From contig NZ_JASAMB010000019.1 in the NCBI RefSeq assembly GCF_029948125.1, positions 120,777 to 184,776 on the forward strand: DNA of 64,000 nucleotides, in the 5' to 3' direction. The notes under the pieces were generated by a model that did no database searches, had not been told where the DNA came from, and saw only the letters and a list, made by a program, of their open reading frames with translations. The stretch is from Catellatospora sp. KI3. Lineage in GTDB: Bacteria; Actinomycetota; Actinomycetes; Mycobacteriales; Micromonosporaceae. Position numbers and translations under genes: made by a program. Below, in pieces: positions 10,085-18,216 of the stretch. The first letter of the stretch is position 1, and each line of letters starts with the position of its first letter.

Positions 10085-11533
10085 ATGCGGCTTCGTGACG
10101 TGCTGGAACAGCCCGGGTCGCGGCTGCCGGTGCTCGTGGGCGCGGGCGAGCTCGACCGGCCGCTGACGCTGGCGTACACCACCGACCTGCTCGACCCGAC
10201 CCGCTACCTGACCGGCGGCGAGGTGGTGCTCACCGGCATGATGTGGCGCCGCGGGCCGGAGGACTCCGACCTGTTCGTCTCCCACCTGGTCCGCTCGGGC
10301 GTGGCCGCCCTCGGCGCCGGTGAGGGCGGGAGCGGGCCTGTCCCCGCCGACCTGGTGCAGGCGTGCGCCCGGCACGGGCTGCCGCTGTTCGCGGTACCGG
10401 CCGAGGTGTCGTTCCGGGAGGTCACCGACCGGATCAACGCGGTGCTGTGGGCCGAACGCGAAGCCGGCGACCTGGCCGACCGCAGCCGCCAGCGCGGCCT
10501 GGTCGCCAGCCTCGCCGCCGGGGCCGAGCTGGCCGAGGTCTGGCCCGCCACCGGCGCCTGGCTGCTCAGCTGCACCGGCCGCGTGATCGCCGGGCCCCAG
10601 CTGGACCTCGGCCCCCGCCTGGCCCGCGAGTTCCTGCGCGCCGCCGCGCTGCCGGTACGCCGCGTGCTGGGCGGTCGTGAGTTCCATTTGGACCAGGTAC
10701 CGCCGGGCGAGCGGCCGCTCGGCCGGTTCGTCGCCGTCGAGGGCGGCCCCGCGCCCATCGAGAACCTCGTCGCCCTGGCCGTGCTCGACGCCGCCCGGAG
10801 CGACCGGGCCCGCCGCCTGGAGCACCGCCTCGCGGGGCAGCTGGTCACGGCGCTGCGCGGCGGCGCCGCCCGAGCCGAGGTCACCGCCGCGCTGCGGGCC
10901 TGCGGGCTGCCCGGCGCCGGGCCGCACACCGTGCTCGCCGCGCTGACCACCGGCGCCGACGCGGCCGGGCTCCTGGCCGAGCTGCTGCAACCGGCGCAGG
11001 CGGCCGTCTCCGGCGGGGGTACGCGGGCCGTCGCGGTGATCGCCGGGGCCGAACCCGTGCTGCGCGACCGCGCCCGCCACCTGGTCTCGGCGGTACGCGG
11101 ACTGCGGCTGACCGCCGGGATCAGCGAACCCGCCGCCGATCCGGCCGGGCTGCCCTCGGCCCTGGCCCAGGCCGAGCACGCCCTGGAGTACGCGGCCCAG
11201 CGGCCGGGCCGGGTCCGCGTGGTGGGCAGCGCCGAGCTCGCCTCGCACGAACTGCTGCTGGCCAGCGTGCCCCGGCCGGTCCGGGAGGAGTTCGCGCGGC
11301 GGCTGCTGTCCCCGCTGCGCGAGTACGACCGCACCCACCGCGCCGACCTGGTGCACACGCTGCGCACCTTCCTCGACTGCGACGGCTCCTGGACCCGGTG
11401 CGCGGCCGCGCTGCACCTGCACGTCAACACCCTGCGCTACCGCATCGGCCGCATCGGCGCCCTGACCGGCCGCGACCTCGACCACTTCCCCGACCGGGTG
11501 GACCTGTACCTGGCCCTGCGCGCCGCCACCTGA
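10085..11533 (+). CDS. pucR: PucR-family transcriptional regulator of purine catabolism
   Basis: A 482-residue PucR-type regulator. It has an N-terminal PucR domain (residues 1–125, RLRDVLEQPG then GGEVVLTGMMW), a central GGDEF-like/CdaR region, and a C-terminal PucR helix-turn-helix (HVNTLRYRIGRI near residue 450). Family members activate urate/allantoin genes in response to pathway intermediates such as allantoin. The ATG at 10085 has GAGGGCAGG upstream and is preferred over an earlier in-frame ATG at 10040, where the extra residues are not family-like. Divergent orientation from the purine operon supports the role. Confidence 0.9.
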   Translation: MRLRDVLEQPGSRLPVLVGAGELDRPLTLAYTTDLLDPTRYLTGGEVVLTGMMWRRGPEDSDLFVSHLVRSGVAALGAGEGGSGPVPADLVQACARHGLPLFAVPAEVSFREVTDRINAVLWAEREAGDLADRSRQRGLVASLAAGAELAEVWPATGAWLLSCTGRVIAGPQLDLGPRLAREFLRAAALPVRRVLGGREFHLDQVPPGERPLGRFVAVEGGPAPIENLVALAVLDAARSDRARRLEHRLAGQLVTALRGGAARAEVTAALRACGLPGAGPHTVLAALTTGADAAGLLAELLQPAQAAVSGGGTRAVAVIAGAEPVLRDRARHLVSAVRGLRLTAGISEPAADPAGLPSALAQAEHALEYAAQRPGRVRVVGSAELASHELLLASVPRPVREEFARRLLSPLREYDRTHRADLVHTLRTFLDCDGSWTRCAAALHLHVNTLRYRIGRIGALTGRDLDHFPDRVDLYLALRAAT

Positions 11534-11570
11534 CACGCCCGCCGCGCGCTGGCACGGGGACGGGGTGCGT

Positions 11571-11629
11571 GCAGTTTCAGGGAAACTGCTGGAATCAAGG
11601 CGCTGATTCGTGCAGTTTCCCCGAAACTG
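11571..11629. repeat. family A palindrome pair (copy A1)
   Basis: GCAGTTTCAGGGAAACTGC at 11571–11589 and its near reverse complement at 11612–11629 (GCAGTTTCCCCGAAACTG) are separated by a 22-nt spacer containing GAATC. Start-to-start distance is 41 nt. Each unit is itself a small hairpin and the two units also pair with each other. It lies between the 3' ends of pucR and the EamA remnant. Confidence 0.88.
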
Positions 11630-11650
11630 GACGGCGCTTCTCGGCGACGG

Positions 11651-11696
11651 CACGGCCCGAGCGGGACGAATGGCACGGCCCGAGCGGGACGGATGG
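11651..11696. repeat. 23-bp tandem direct repeat
   Basis: Two adjacent copies of CACGGCCCGAGCGGGACG followed by AATGG (11651–11673) or GATGG (11674–11696) differ at one base. They lie between palindrome A1 and the end of the EamA remnant. No function is suggested; slippage or unequal crossover is the simplest origin. Confidence 0.75.
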
Positions 11697-11707
11697 CGCG
11701 GGGCCGA

Positions 11708-12315
11708 TCAAGTCGCCGGATTTGGGCTGCGGGCGGGGCTGACCACGGCGAGGATCGGGGCCGTGGAGTGGGACACGCCGAGTGGGACGCCCGCGACGAC
11801 CAGCGCCGATCCAGCGGCCGCGAGCGGTGTCGGCAGGCCCTGGCCCAGGACGGCCGCCGTGGTGACCGCGCCGATGGGCAGCACTCCGGCGAACAGCCCG
11901 GCCCGGTCCGCGCCCAGCCGGGGCAGGGCCGAGTACCAGAGCAGGAACGCGCCGACGCTGACCGCCAGCGACAGGTACCCCAGTCCGATCAGCTCGGTCG
12001 CGGTCGGCAGGCGCAGGAAGGCGGGCCCGTCGACGGCCAGCCCGAGGACGGCGAACATGGGCAGCGACACCGCCGCCGCGTACCCGGACAGCCGGATCGC
12101 GCCCAGCTTCGGCAGCAGCGGCAGCGCGAACAGCGAGAAGCACACCTCGCAGGCCAGCGCGCCGAGGCTGTACAGCAGCCCGGCCGCGCTGCCCGATCCG
12201 CCGCCGGTGGCCAGCGCGGTCCCGGCGACGACCACGGCCGCGCCGAGCAGCACCCGCCCCGACGGCCGCCGCCGCTGGGCCAGCGGCCCGACCACGGCCG
12301 GCACCACCGGCACCC
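11708..12315 (-). pseudogene. EamA/DMT-family transporter, 5'-truncated remnant
   Basis: About 200 codons correspond to the C-terminal half of a ten-helix EamA (drug/metabolite) transporter. The first-repeat end (P-L-A-Q-R-R-R-P-S-G with a GAAVVVAGTAL helix) is followed by five hydrophobic helices and a final AAGSALVVAGVPLGV helix. The N-terminal four to five helices are missing: upstream of about 12315 the frame runs into sequence read on the other strand as a MocR regulator. No plausible start for an intact transporter exists, so a pseudogene is likely. The breakpoint is estimated to within about 30 bp. Confidence 0.75.
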
Positions 12316-12317
12316 CG

Positions 12318-12745
12318 CCGACCACCTGGCCGCCGACGCGGCGCGCCTGCGCCGCCACTTCGACCTCGGCTCACCGGCGCTGGAGCAGTACGCCCTGGCC
12401 GAACTGCTCGCCGACGGCGGCTACGACCGGCACCTGCGCCGGGTCCGGCTGGTCTACCGGCGCCGCCGCGACGCGCTGGCCGCCGCCCTGGCCGAGCACC
12501 TGCCGCAGGCGGCGGTCCGGGGCATCAGCGCGGGCCTGCACCTGTACGCGGAGCTGCCCGCCGCCGCTGACGACGTCGCGCTGGCCGCGGCCGCCCTGGC
12601 CGAGGGCGTCGAGGCGGTGCCGGTGAGCCCGATGCGCACCCGCCCCGGCCCGCCGGGGCTGGTGCTCGGCTTCGCCACCGAGCCCGAGCACCGCCTCACC
12701 GCGGCGGTACAGCTGCTCGCCCTGGTCGCAAGCCCGCCAGGCTAG
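12318..12745 (+). pseudogene. MocR/PdxR-type GntR-aminotransferase regulator, C-terminal remnant
   Basis: About 140 codons match the end of a MocR-family regulator (GntR HTH fused to an aminotransferase fold). FDLGSPALEQYALAELL is followed by YDRHLRRVRLVYRRRRDAL, then the small-domain end GLHLYAELP and a final GLVLGFATEPE. The GntR DNA-binding domain, the PLP lysine and some 300 residues are absent. It abuts the truncated EamA gene on the opposite strand. A MocR regulator divergent from an EamA transporter is a common actinobacterial arrangement, so one deletion probably removed both 5' ends and their shared promoter. Confidence 0.75.
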
Positions 12746-12750
12746 AGGGC

Positions 12751-12810
12751 GCAGTTTCGGGGAAACTGCACGTATGCAGGCCGAGATTCCTGCACTTTCC
12801 CCGAAGCTGC
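12751..12810. repeat. family A palindrome pair (copy A2)
   Basis: GCAGTTTCGGGGAAACTGC at 12751–12769 and GCACTTTCCCCGAAGCTGC at 12792–12810 have the same 41-nt phase as A1. The flanks AGAGGGC and CACCCTCT extend the inverted symmetry. It lies between the 3' ends of the MocR remnant and the phosphatase gene, so A1 and A2 bracket the truncated EamA/MocR locus. Confidence 0.9.
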
Positions 12811-12835
12811 ACCCTCTCGCGGGGCGAGGGACAGG

Positions 12836-13519
12836 TCAGGCGCCGCCGCCGAGGACGGCGTCGCCCTCGGCGGTCTCCTCGGCCGGGGGGCGGTGCTTGT
12901 GCACCAGGGCGTCCAGGGAGCCGCCGGTGTCGTTGACGCGCAGCACGAACGGCCGCTGCGGGGTGTACCGGATCGCGGTGATCGACGACGGCTCGACCTG
13001 GATGCGCTGGAACAGGTCCAGGTGCATGCCGAGCGCGTCGGCCACGATCGCCTTGATCACGTCGCCGTGGCTGCACGCCAGCCACACCGCCTCGTGCCCG
13101 TGCGACTCGGTGATCCGAGCGTCCCAGGCGCGTACGGCGGTGACGGCGCGGTTGGCCATCGCGGCCATCGCCTCGCCGCCCGGGAACGTCACCGCGGCCG
13201 GATGGTGCTGCACGGTGGCCCACAGCGGGTTGTCGGCCAGCTCCTTGAGGGCCCGCCCGGACCACTCGCCGTAGCCGCACTCGCGCAGGCCGTCGTCGGC
13301 GGTGACGGGAGTGCCGGGCAGGGCCAGGTCCAGCGTCTGGCGGCAGCGCAGCAGCGGGCTGCTGACCACGACGGCCAGCGGGAGCCCGGTCAGCCGGGCA
13401 CCGGCCTGGCGGGCCTGCTCGGCGCCGAACTCGTCCAGCTCGACGGGCAGGTCGCCGGCGAGGATGCCGTCTGCGTTGGCGGTGGTGCGACCGTGTCGCA
13501 GCAGTAGAAGCGTGGCCAC
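12836..13519 (-). CDS. histidine phosphatase family protein (MSMEG_4193-type)
   Basis: A 227-residue phosphoglycerate-mutase-fold phosphatase. The catalytic LLLRHGRTTAN lies at residues 4–14, the second Arg in SSPLLRCRQT, Glu in LRECGYGEWSG and second His in WLACSHGDVIKA. It matches the actinobacterial 'putative phosphomutase MSMEG_4193' group, whose substrate is unknown. The start is GTG at 13519. It follows uppP by 10 bp on the same strand, a pairing seen in many actinobacteria, so co-transcription is likely. Confidence 0.9.
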   Translation of the reverse strand: MATLLLLRHGRTTANADGILAGDLPVELDEFGAEQARQAGARLTGLPLAVVVSSPLLRCRQTLDLALPGTPVTADDGLRECGYGEWSGRALKELADNPLWATVQHHPAAVTFPGGEAMAAMANRAVTAVRAWDARITESHGHEAVWLACSHGDVIKAIVADALGMHLDLFQRIQVEPSSITAIRYTPQRPFVLRVNDTGGSLDALVHKHRPPAEETAEGDAVLGGGA

Positions 13520-13529
13520 GTCCGCAAGC

Positions 13530-14366
13530 CTAGGTCGCGCTGATGGTGCTTGTGGCGAGCAGCGCGATGATCGCGCCGCCGAGGATCACCCGGTACCACA
13601 CGAAGGCCATCAGGGTGTGGTGGGCGACGAACTTGAGCAGCCAGGCGATCGAGGCGTACGCGACGAGGAAGCTGACCAGCGTGCCGACGCCCAGGACCGC
13701 GCCGCTGACCGCCTCGCTGCCCAGCGCCTCGGGCAGCTCGTAGACGCCCGCCGCGACCAGGGCGGGCACGCCGAGGAAGAAGGACAGCCGGGTGGCGGTG
13801 ACCCGGTCGAGGTCGCGCAGCAGACCGGTGGTGATCGTGGCGCCGGAGCGCGACACCCCGGGGATCAGGGCCAGGCACTGGGCGAAGCCGATGATCAGGG
13901 TGTCCTTGAGGGTGAGCTGCTTCTCGTCGCGGATCTGGGTGGCGGCGTACTCGGCGAAGGCCATCACGCCCGCCCACACGATCATCGACCCGGCCACGAA
14001 CCAGAGGCTGCGCAGCGGGCCGGTGATCAGGTCCTTGCCGAGGAAGCCGACGATGCCGATCGGGATGGAGCCGGCGATGACGTACCAGGCCAGGCGGTAG
14101 TCGAGGTCCTCGCGGGCCTCCTTGGAGAAGACGCCCTTGAACCAGGCCGAGGCCAGGCGCCCGATGTCCTTGGCGAAGTAGACCAGCACCGCCGCGATCG
14201 CCCCGATCTGGATCACGGCGGTGAAGGCGGTGACGGCCGTGTCGTCGATCGGCAGGCCCATCAGCTTCTCGGTGATGGTCAGGTGGCCCGTCGAGGAGAT
14301 CGGGAGGAACTCGGTGATCCCCTCCACGATGCCCAGGATGATCGCCTGCCAGATCGTGATCTCCAC
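13530..14366 (-). CDS. uppP: undecaprenyl-diphosphate phosphatase
   Basis: A 278-residue polytopic UppP/BacA. The first conserved motif GIVEGITEFLPISSTGHL is at residues 13–30 and the second, GVSRSGATITTG, near residue 175. It recycles undecaprenyl diphosphate to the lipid carrier monophosphate for cell-wall synthesis and typically contributes to bacitracin tolerance. The start is GTG at 14366, directly after the stop of the F420-dependent oxidoreductase gene (TAG at 14369–14367) with no gap. Confidence 0.96.
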   Translation of the reverse strand: MEITIWQAIILGIVEGITEFLPISSTGHLTITEKLMGLPIDDTAVTAFTAVIQIGAIAAVLVYFAKDIGRLASAWFKGVFSKEAREDLDYRLAWYVIAGSIPIGIVGFLGKDLITGPLRSLWFVAGSMIVWAGVMAFAEYAATQIRDEKQLTLKDTLIIGFAQCLALIPGVSRSGATITTGLLRDLDRVTATRLSFFLGVPALVAAGVYELPEALGSEAVSGAVLGVGTLVSFLVAYASIAWLLKFVAHHTLMAFVWYRVILGGAIIALLATSTISAT

Positions 14367-15419
14367 CTAGTCTCCCAGTCCACTCTCCGCGTACGCCTCA
14401 GCGACGGTACGCAACGTCTCCCGGCCCGAGTCGGCGTCTGCGACGAACAGCGCCAGCGACAGCGTAGTCACGCCCGCGTCGGCGAAGTCACGCAGTCTCG
14501 CCGCGATGCGGTCCTTGGGACCGAGCAGGGACGTCCGGTCGATGAACTCCATCGGCACCGCCTCGGCGGCGTCGCGGTGGCGCCCGGCCAGGAACAGGTC
14601 CTGCACCTTCTCGGCCGCCTCGCCGTAGCCCATGCGGGTGGCCAGCTGGTTGTAGAAGTTCTGCTGGCGGCTGCCCATGCCGCCGACGTACAGCGCGGCG
14701 TACGACCGGACCAGCTCGGCACACATGCTCACATCGTCGCCCACCACGACCGGGACGGTGGGCACGATGTCGAACCCGGCGATCGTCTTGCCCGCCTTCT
14801 GGCGTCCGCGCTCGATCGCGGCCAGCTGCTCGGCGGCGAATTCGGGCGCGAAGAACACGGCCAGCCAGCCGTCGGCGATCTCGCCGGCCAGCTCCAGGTT
14901 CTTCGGGCCGACCGCGGCCAGGTAGATCGGGATCTCGGTGCGCAGCGGGTGGAAGTTCAGCCGCAGCGACTTGCCCGGCCCGTCGGGCAGCGGCAGGGTG
15001 TGGAACTCGCCGTCGTAGCTGACCTGCTTGCGGCTCAGCGCGAGCTTGACGATGTCGACATATTCGCGGGTACGGGCCAGCGGCTTGCCGAAGCGCACCC
15101 CGTGCCAGCCCTCGGAGACCTGCGGCCCCGACACGCCCAGCCCGAGCCGGAACCGGCCGCCGGACAGGGTGTCGATAGTGGCGGCGGTCATCGCGGTCGC
15201 GGCCGGGGTGCGGCCCGGGATCTGCATGACGGCGCTGCCGACGTCGATGCGCTCGGTGTGCGCGGCGATCCAGGTCACCAGGCTCGGCGAGTCGGAACCG
15301 TACGCCTCGGCGACCCAGGCGCTGGAGAAGCCGAGCCGGTCGGCCTCCTGCGCCAGCTCGACCAGCGTGGCCGGGGTCGACCAGGGCGTGAGGTATCCGA
15401 TGTTGAGTCCGAGCTTCAT
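14367..15419 (-). CDS. LLM class F420-dependent oxidoreductase
   Basis: A 350-residue luciferase-like TIM-barrel protein. It has LGLNIGYLTPW at the start, LAQEADRLGFSSAWVAEAYGSDS near residue 30, a GGRFRLGLGVSGPQ loop and IYLAAVGPKNLELAGE. These are typical of F420-dependent hydride-transfer enzymes in actinobacteria; the substrate is unknown. The ATG at 15419 has GGGAGGC upstream. It heads a probable three-gene unit with uppP and the phosphatase. Confidence 0.92.
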   Translation of the reverse strand: MKLGLNIGYLTPWSTPATLVELAQEADRLGFSSAWVAEAYGSDSPSLVTWIAAHTERIDVGSAVMQIPGRTPAATAMTAATIDTLSGGRFRLGLGVSGPQVSEGWHGVRFGKPLARTREYVDIVKLALSRKQVSYDGEFHTLPLPDGPGKSLRLNFHPLRTEIPIYLAAVGPKNLELAGEIADGWLAVFFAPEFAAEQLAAIERGRQKAGKTIAGFDIVPTVPVVVGDDVSMCAELVRSYAALYVGGMGSRQQNFYNQLATRMGYGEAAEKVQDLFLAGRHRDAAEAVPMEFIDRTSLLGPKDRIAARLRDFADAGVTTLSLALFVADADSGRETLRTVAEAYAESGLGD

Positions 15420-15510
15420 GGCGCGCCTCCCAGGTCGGTGCCCGCACCGGAGCGGGACGACGTCAGGTTACCGGCTAGTAGGGATCATGTGAAGCACAGG
15501 GCGTGCCCGG

Positions 15511-16356
15511 TCACCGTACCGTCGCGAGCACGTCGCGGAGCCGTTCGGCGTACGCCCGGGGGTGGGTGGTGTTGCCGTTGTGGCCGCCCGGGAAGTCGAC
15601 CGCGGCGGTGCCGACCAGCGCGGCCAGCTCCATCGCGCAGCGGTGGTCGAAGACGTGGTGCGGGGTGGTCCGGCCGTACGCGGGGACGATGGGCACGCCG
15701 GCGTCGCGCACCGCCGCCGGGTCGAGGGTGTCGCGCACGATCGCGGTGAAGTCGTGCTCGATGAAGACGTCGAAGTTCGCGGTGCGCCGGGCGTCCAGCG
15801 GCTGCGGGGTCAGTCCGGGCTCGGCGTCGGGGCTGGCCGGGTCGATGCCCAGCACTCGGGCGATCTGCCCGAACACCGCCCGCAGGCCCTCGGCCCGGTA
15901 GAGCCGCTGCAGCTCCCGCAGCTCCTCCTCGTGGCAGGCGCGCTCGGCGGGCGGCAGCAGCCGGGGCGCGACGGGTTCGTGCGCGACCAGCACCGCCAGC
16001 TGCTCCGGGTGGCGGACGGCCAGGTGCATGCCGATGACGGCGCCGAGGCTGCAGCCGAGCATCCGGGCGGGCCGGTCGGTCAGCGCCGCGAGCAGCCGGT
16101 GCACGTCGTCGGCGTGGTCGGCCATGGTGCCCGGCCGGGCCGGGTCGGCCAGGGTGCTGCGGGACAGGCCGCGCCGGTCGTACGTCACCACTGTGTGGTC
16201 GGCGACGAGCCGGTCCACCAGGTCGGTGCTGCGTCCGGCGTCGCCCTCGCCGCTCTGGGAGATGAGCAGCAGCGGGCCGGTGCCGCGCACCTCGTAGTAC
16301 AGCTCGGCGCCCGGCACGGACAGGGTCGCGGCGCGGGCCGCGCTCGTGATCGTCAT
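15511..16356 (-). CDS. alpha/beta hydrolase
   Basis: A 281-residue alpha/beta-fold hydrolase. It has an oxyanion region GTGPLLLISQSGEG, an MLGCSLGAVIGMH nucleophile elbow (Ser in G-C-S-L-G), VPIVPAYGRTTPHH and a C-terminal DFPGGHNG histidine. The ATG at 16356 is favoured, but an in-frame ATG at 16374 lies inside the operator-like palindrome. It is divergent from a MarR regulator with only 55 bp between start codons, implying that the regulator controls it. The natural substrate is unknown. Confidence 0.88.
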   Translation of the reverse strand: MTITSAARAATLSVPGAELYYEVRGTGPLLLISQSGEGDAGRSTDLVDRLVADHTVVTYDRRGLSRSTLADPARPGTMADHADDVHRLLAALTDRPARMLGCSLGAVIGMHLAVRHPEQLAVLVAHEPVAPRLLPPAERACHEEELRELQRLYRAEGLRAVFGQIARVLGIDPASPDAEPGLTPQPLDARRTANFDVFIEHDFTAIVRDTLDPAAVRDAGVPIVPAYGRTTPHHVFDHRCAMELAALVGTAAVDFPGGHNGNTTHPRAYAERLRDVLATVR

Positions 16357-16371
16357 GCCGGAACCATAACC

Positions 16372-16399
16372 CATCATTTCTGATGTATCAAGAATGATG
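16372..16399. promoter_or_regulatory. 28-bp imperfect palindrome, candidate MarR operator
   Basis: The 28-bp segment reads as an inverted repeat with 7-bp outer arms (CATCATT and AATGATG) and an inner TGATGTATCA. It matches its own reverse complement at 22 of 28 positions. It is strikingly AT-rich and fills the gap between the divergent alpha/beta hydrolase and MarR-family genes. On the minus strand a TTGATA hexamer within it could be a -35 element for the hydrolase. Confidence 0.75.
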
Positions 16400-16411
16400 T
16401 AAGCTGGCACC

Positions 16412-16879
16412 ATGAACGGAGTCGACCTGTTCCTGCTCGGGCGGACGCTGATGAAGATCGGCCAGGACGCCATCCCCACCCCGGCCGACGGCCCGCGCCA
16501 GGGCGCGGAGCGGACCGTCCTGATCGTCGCGGCCGACGTCGCGGCCCACCCGGGCAGCTCGATCAGCGAGATCACCGAACGCACCGGGTTCCCGCAGAGC
16601 GCGGTCTCCGGCAGCGTCGCCCGGCTGCGCGAAGCCGGTGCCGTGCGGACCCGCACCGACCCAGGCGACCGGCGCCGCCAGCTCGTGCACCCGGCCGAGC
16701 AGGTGTCCGACCGCGTCGCCGAGATCCGCGCGACGGGCGTCGAGGCCGCCCTGGCCGCCGCGCTCGGCCCCGGCGACCCCGGCCGACTGGCGGAGGTGAC
16801 CGCCGCACTGGACGCCCTCGCGCGCCACCTGGCCCCGGCCGCGCTGACGAAACTGCGCCGCCCTGGCGGCACCGGCTGA
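16412..16879 (+). CDS. MarR-family transcriptional regulator
   Basis: A 155-residue winged-helix protein. The recognition region SSISEITERTGFPQSAVSGS is followed by a wing with TRTDPGDRRRQLVHP, the usual MarR D-x-R-D/R signature. The C-terminal helices probably dimerise. MarR proteins normally repress a divergent gene and themselves and release DNA on binding a small phenolic or similar ligand. The palindrome at 16372–16399 is the obvious target. The ATG at 16412 has a weak upstream ribosome site. Confidence 0.9.
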   Translation: MNGVDLFLLGRTLMKIGQDAIPTPADGPRQGAERTVLIVAADVAAHPGSSISEITERTGFPQSAVSGSVARLREAGAVRTRTDPGDRRRQLVHPAEQVSDRVAEIRATGVEAALAAALGPGDPGRLAEVTAALDALARHLAPAALTKLRRPGGTG

Positions 16880-16928
16880 CCGGACCACGGATCCGCGACC
16901 CCGGTCGAAGGCGAATACAGTTCAGGCC

Positions 16929-17900
16929 ATGCAGCAGCGGCCGCTCGGCAACAGCGGGATGATGGTCTCCCGCCTCGCCCTGGGCACCATGACGTGGGGT
17001 CTGGACACCGACCCCGACGACGCCGGTGCCCAGCTCAAGGCGTATGTGGACGCCGGCGGCACGCTCCTGGACACCGCCGACGTATACGCCGACGGCGAGG
17101 CCGAGGCCGTGCTGGGCACCCTGCTCGACGCCATGGTGTCGCGTGACGACATCCTCATCGTCGCCAAGGCCGGGCTGCGGGCCCGGGCCGGGCGCCGCCA
17201 CGACGGCTCGCGCGGGCACCTGCTGCGCACCCTGGACACCACCCTGCGCCGCCTCGGCGTGTCGTACGTGGACCTGTGGCAGGTGCACGGCAGCGACCCG
17301 GACACGCCCTGGGAGGAGACCCTGGCCGCGGTCGACCACGCCGTCAGCACCGGCCGGGCCCGCTACGCCGGGGTGTCTAACTTCTCCGGCTGGCAGACCG
17401 CCCGCGCCGCCACCTGGCAGAAGGCCTGGCCCGGCCGCGCCCCGATCGTCGCCACCCAGATGGAGTACTCGCTGCTCCAGCGCGGTATCGAGCGGGAGGT
17501 GCTGCCCGCCTGCGCGGCCCTGGGCATCGGGGTGCTGCCCTGGTCGCCGCTGGGGCGCGGGGTGCTGACCGGCAAGTACCGGCACGGGCGGCCCGCCGAC
17601 TCGCGCGGGGCGTCGCCGCACTTCGAGCGGTTCGTGCTGCCGTACCTGCAGCCGCGCTGCTCGGCGATCGTCGAGGCGGTGGCCACGGCCGCCGACGGGC
17701 TCGGCGTCACCTCCGCCGAGGTGGCCCTGGCCTGGGTGCGGGACCGGCCCGGGGTGACCGCGCCGATCCTGGGCGCCCGCGACGTCGGCCAGCTGGTGGC
17801 GGCGATGCAGGTGGAGGACATCGTCCTGCCCCCGGAGATCGCCCGCGCCCTCGACGACGTCTCCGCCATCGCCATCACGTACCCCGAGCTGGAGTCGTGA
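16929..17900 (+). CDS. aldo-keto reductase
   Basis: A 323-residue AKR with the catalytic tetrad visible: Asp48 and Tyr53 (LLDTADVY), Lys80 (IVAKAG) and His120 (LWQVHG). The SNFSGWQ strand and an NADP-binding GVTAPILGARDVGQL segment near the C-terminus complete the fold. It reduces aldehydes or ketones with NADPH; the substrate is unknown. It lies 49 bp downstream of the MarR gene on the same strand and could be co-transcribed. Confidence 0.94.
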   Translation: MQQRPLGNSGMMVSRLALGTMTWGLDTDPDDAGAQLKAYVDAGGTLLDTADVYADGEAEAVLGTLLDAMVSRDDILIVAKAGLRARAGRRHDGSRGHLLRTLDTTLRRLGVSYVDLWQVHGSDPDTPWEETLAAVDHAVSTGRARYAGVSNFSGWQTARAATWQKAWPGRAPIVATQMEYSLLQRGIEREVLPACAALGIGVLPWSPLGRGVLTGKYRHGRPADSRGASPHFERFVLPYLQPRCSAIVEAVATAADGLGVTSAEVALAWVRDRPGVTAPILGARDVGQLVAAMQVEDIVLPPEIARALDDVSAIAITYPELES

Positions 17901-17916
17901 CGCGCCGCGGCCAGGT

Positions 17917-17976
17917 GCTGTTTCGTGGAGAGTGCACGAATCCCGGCCCCGAATGCCGCACCTTCCCCGAAACTGC
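17917..17976. repeat. family A palindrome pair, degenerate (copy A3)
   Basis: The left unit (17917–17935) has decayed to GCTGTTTCGTGGAGAGTGC, while the right unit GCACCTTCCCCGAAACTGC (17958–17976) is well kept. The 41-nt phase and the ACGAATC spacer start are unchanged, so this is an older copy. It lies between the aldo-keto reductase and DUF5703 genes. Confidence 0.8.
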
Positions 17977-18024
17977 AGCACAACACGCTTGCCGCCCCCA
18001 CGGGTGAAGGTGCACGATCGGGAC

Positions 18025-18216
18025 ATGGACTACGAATACGCACCGCTGCGGCTGCCACCAGACATCGATCGGCTGACCGCGGCGGTGCGGCTGGCCATCC
18101 AGGCGGAGTACGGCGGCTGGGAACTGGCCCGGATGCGGCTCATGAAGGACGGCACCCGCCAGGTGCTGCTCCGCCGCCCGCTTCGGCTGGCCGTCCTGCC
18201 CGGCCCTTCCGCCTGA
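18025..18216 (+). CDS. DUF5703 family small protein
   Basis: A 63-residue protein with the DUF5703 pattern: MDYEYAPLRLP at the start, AEYGGWELARMRL in the middle, and DGTRQVLLRRPLRL at the end. It is a short conserved actinobacterial protein of unknown function with no signal or membrane segment. The ATG at 18025 lies about 10 nt after GAAGGTGCACG. It is followed directly by the remnant described next. Confidence 0.82.
   Translation: MDYEYAPLRLPPDIDRLTAAVRLAIQAEYGGWELARMRLMKDGTRQVLLRRPLRLAVLPGPSA

Noticed and set aside
12371..12691. Minus-strand frame opposite the MocR remnant
   Set aside because: No family pattern; the opposite strand clearly encodes the end of a MocR aminotransferase domain.
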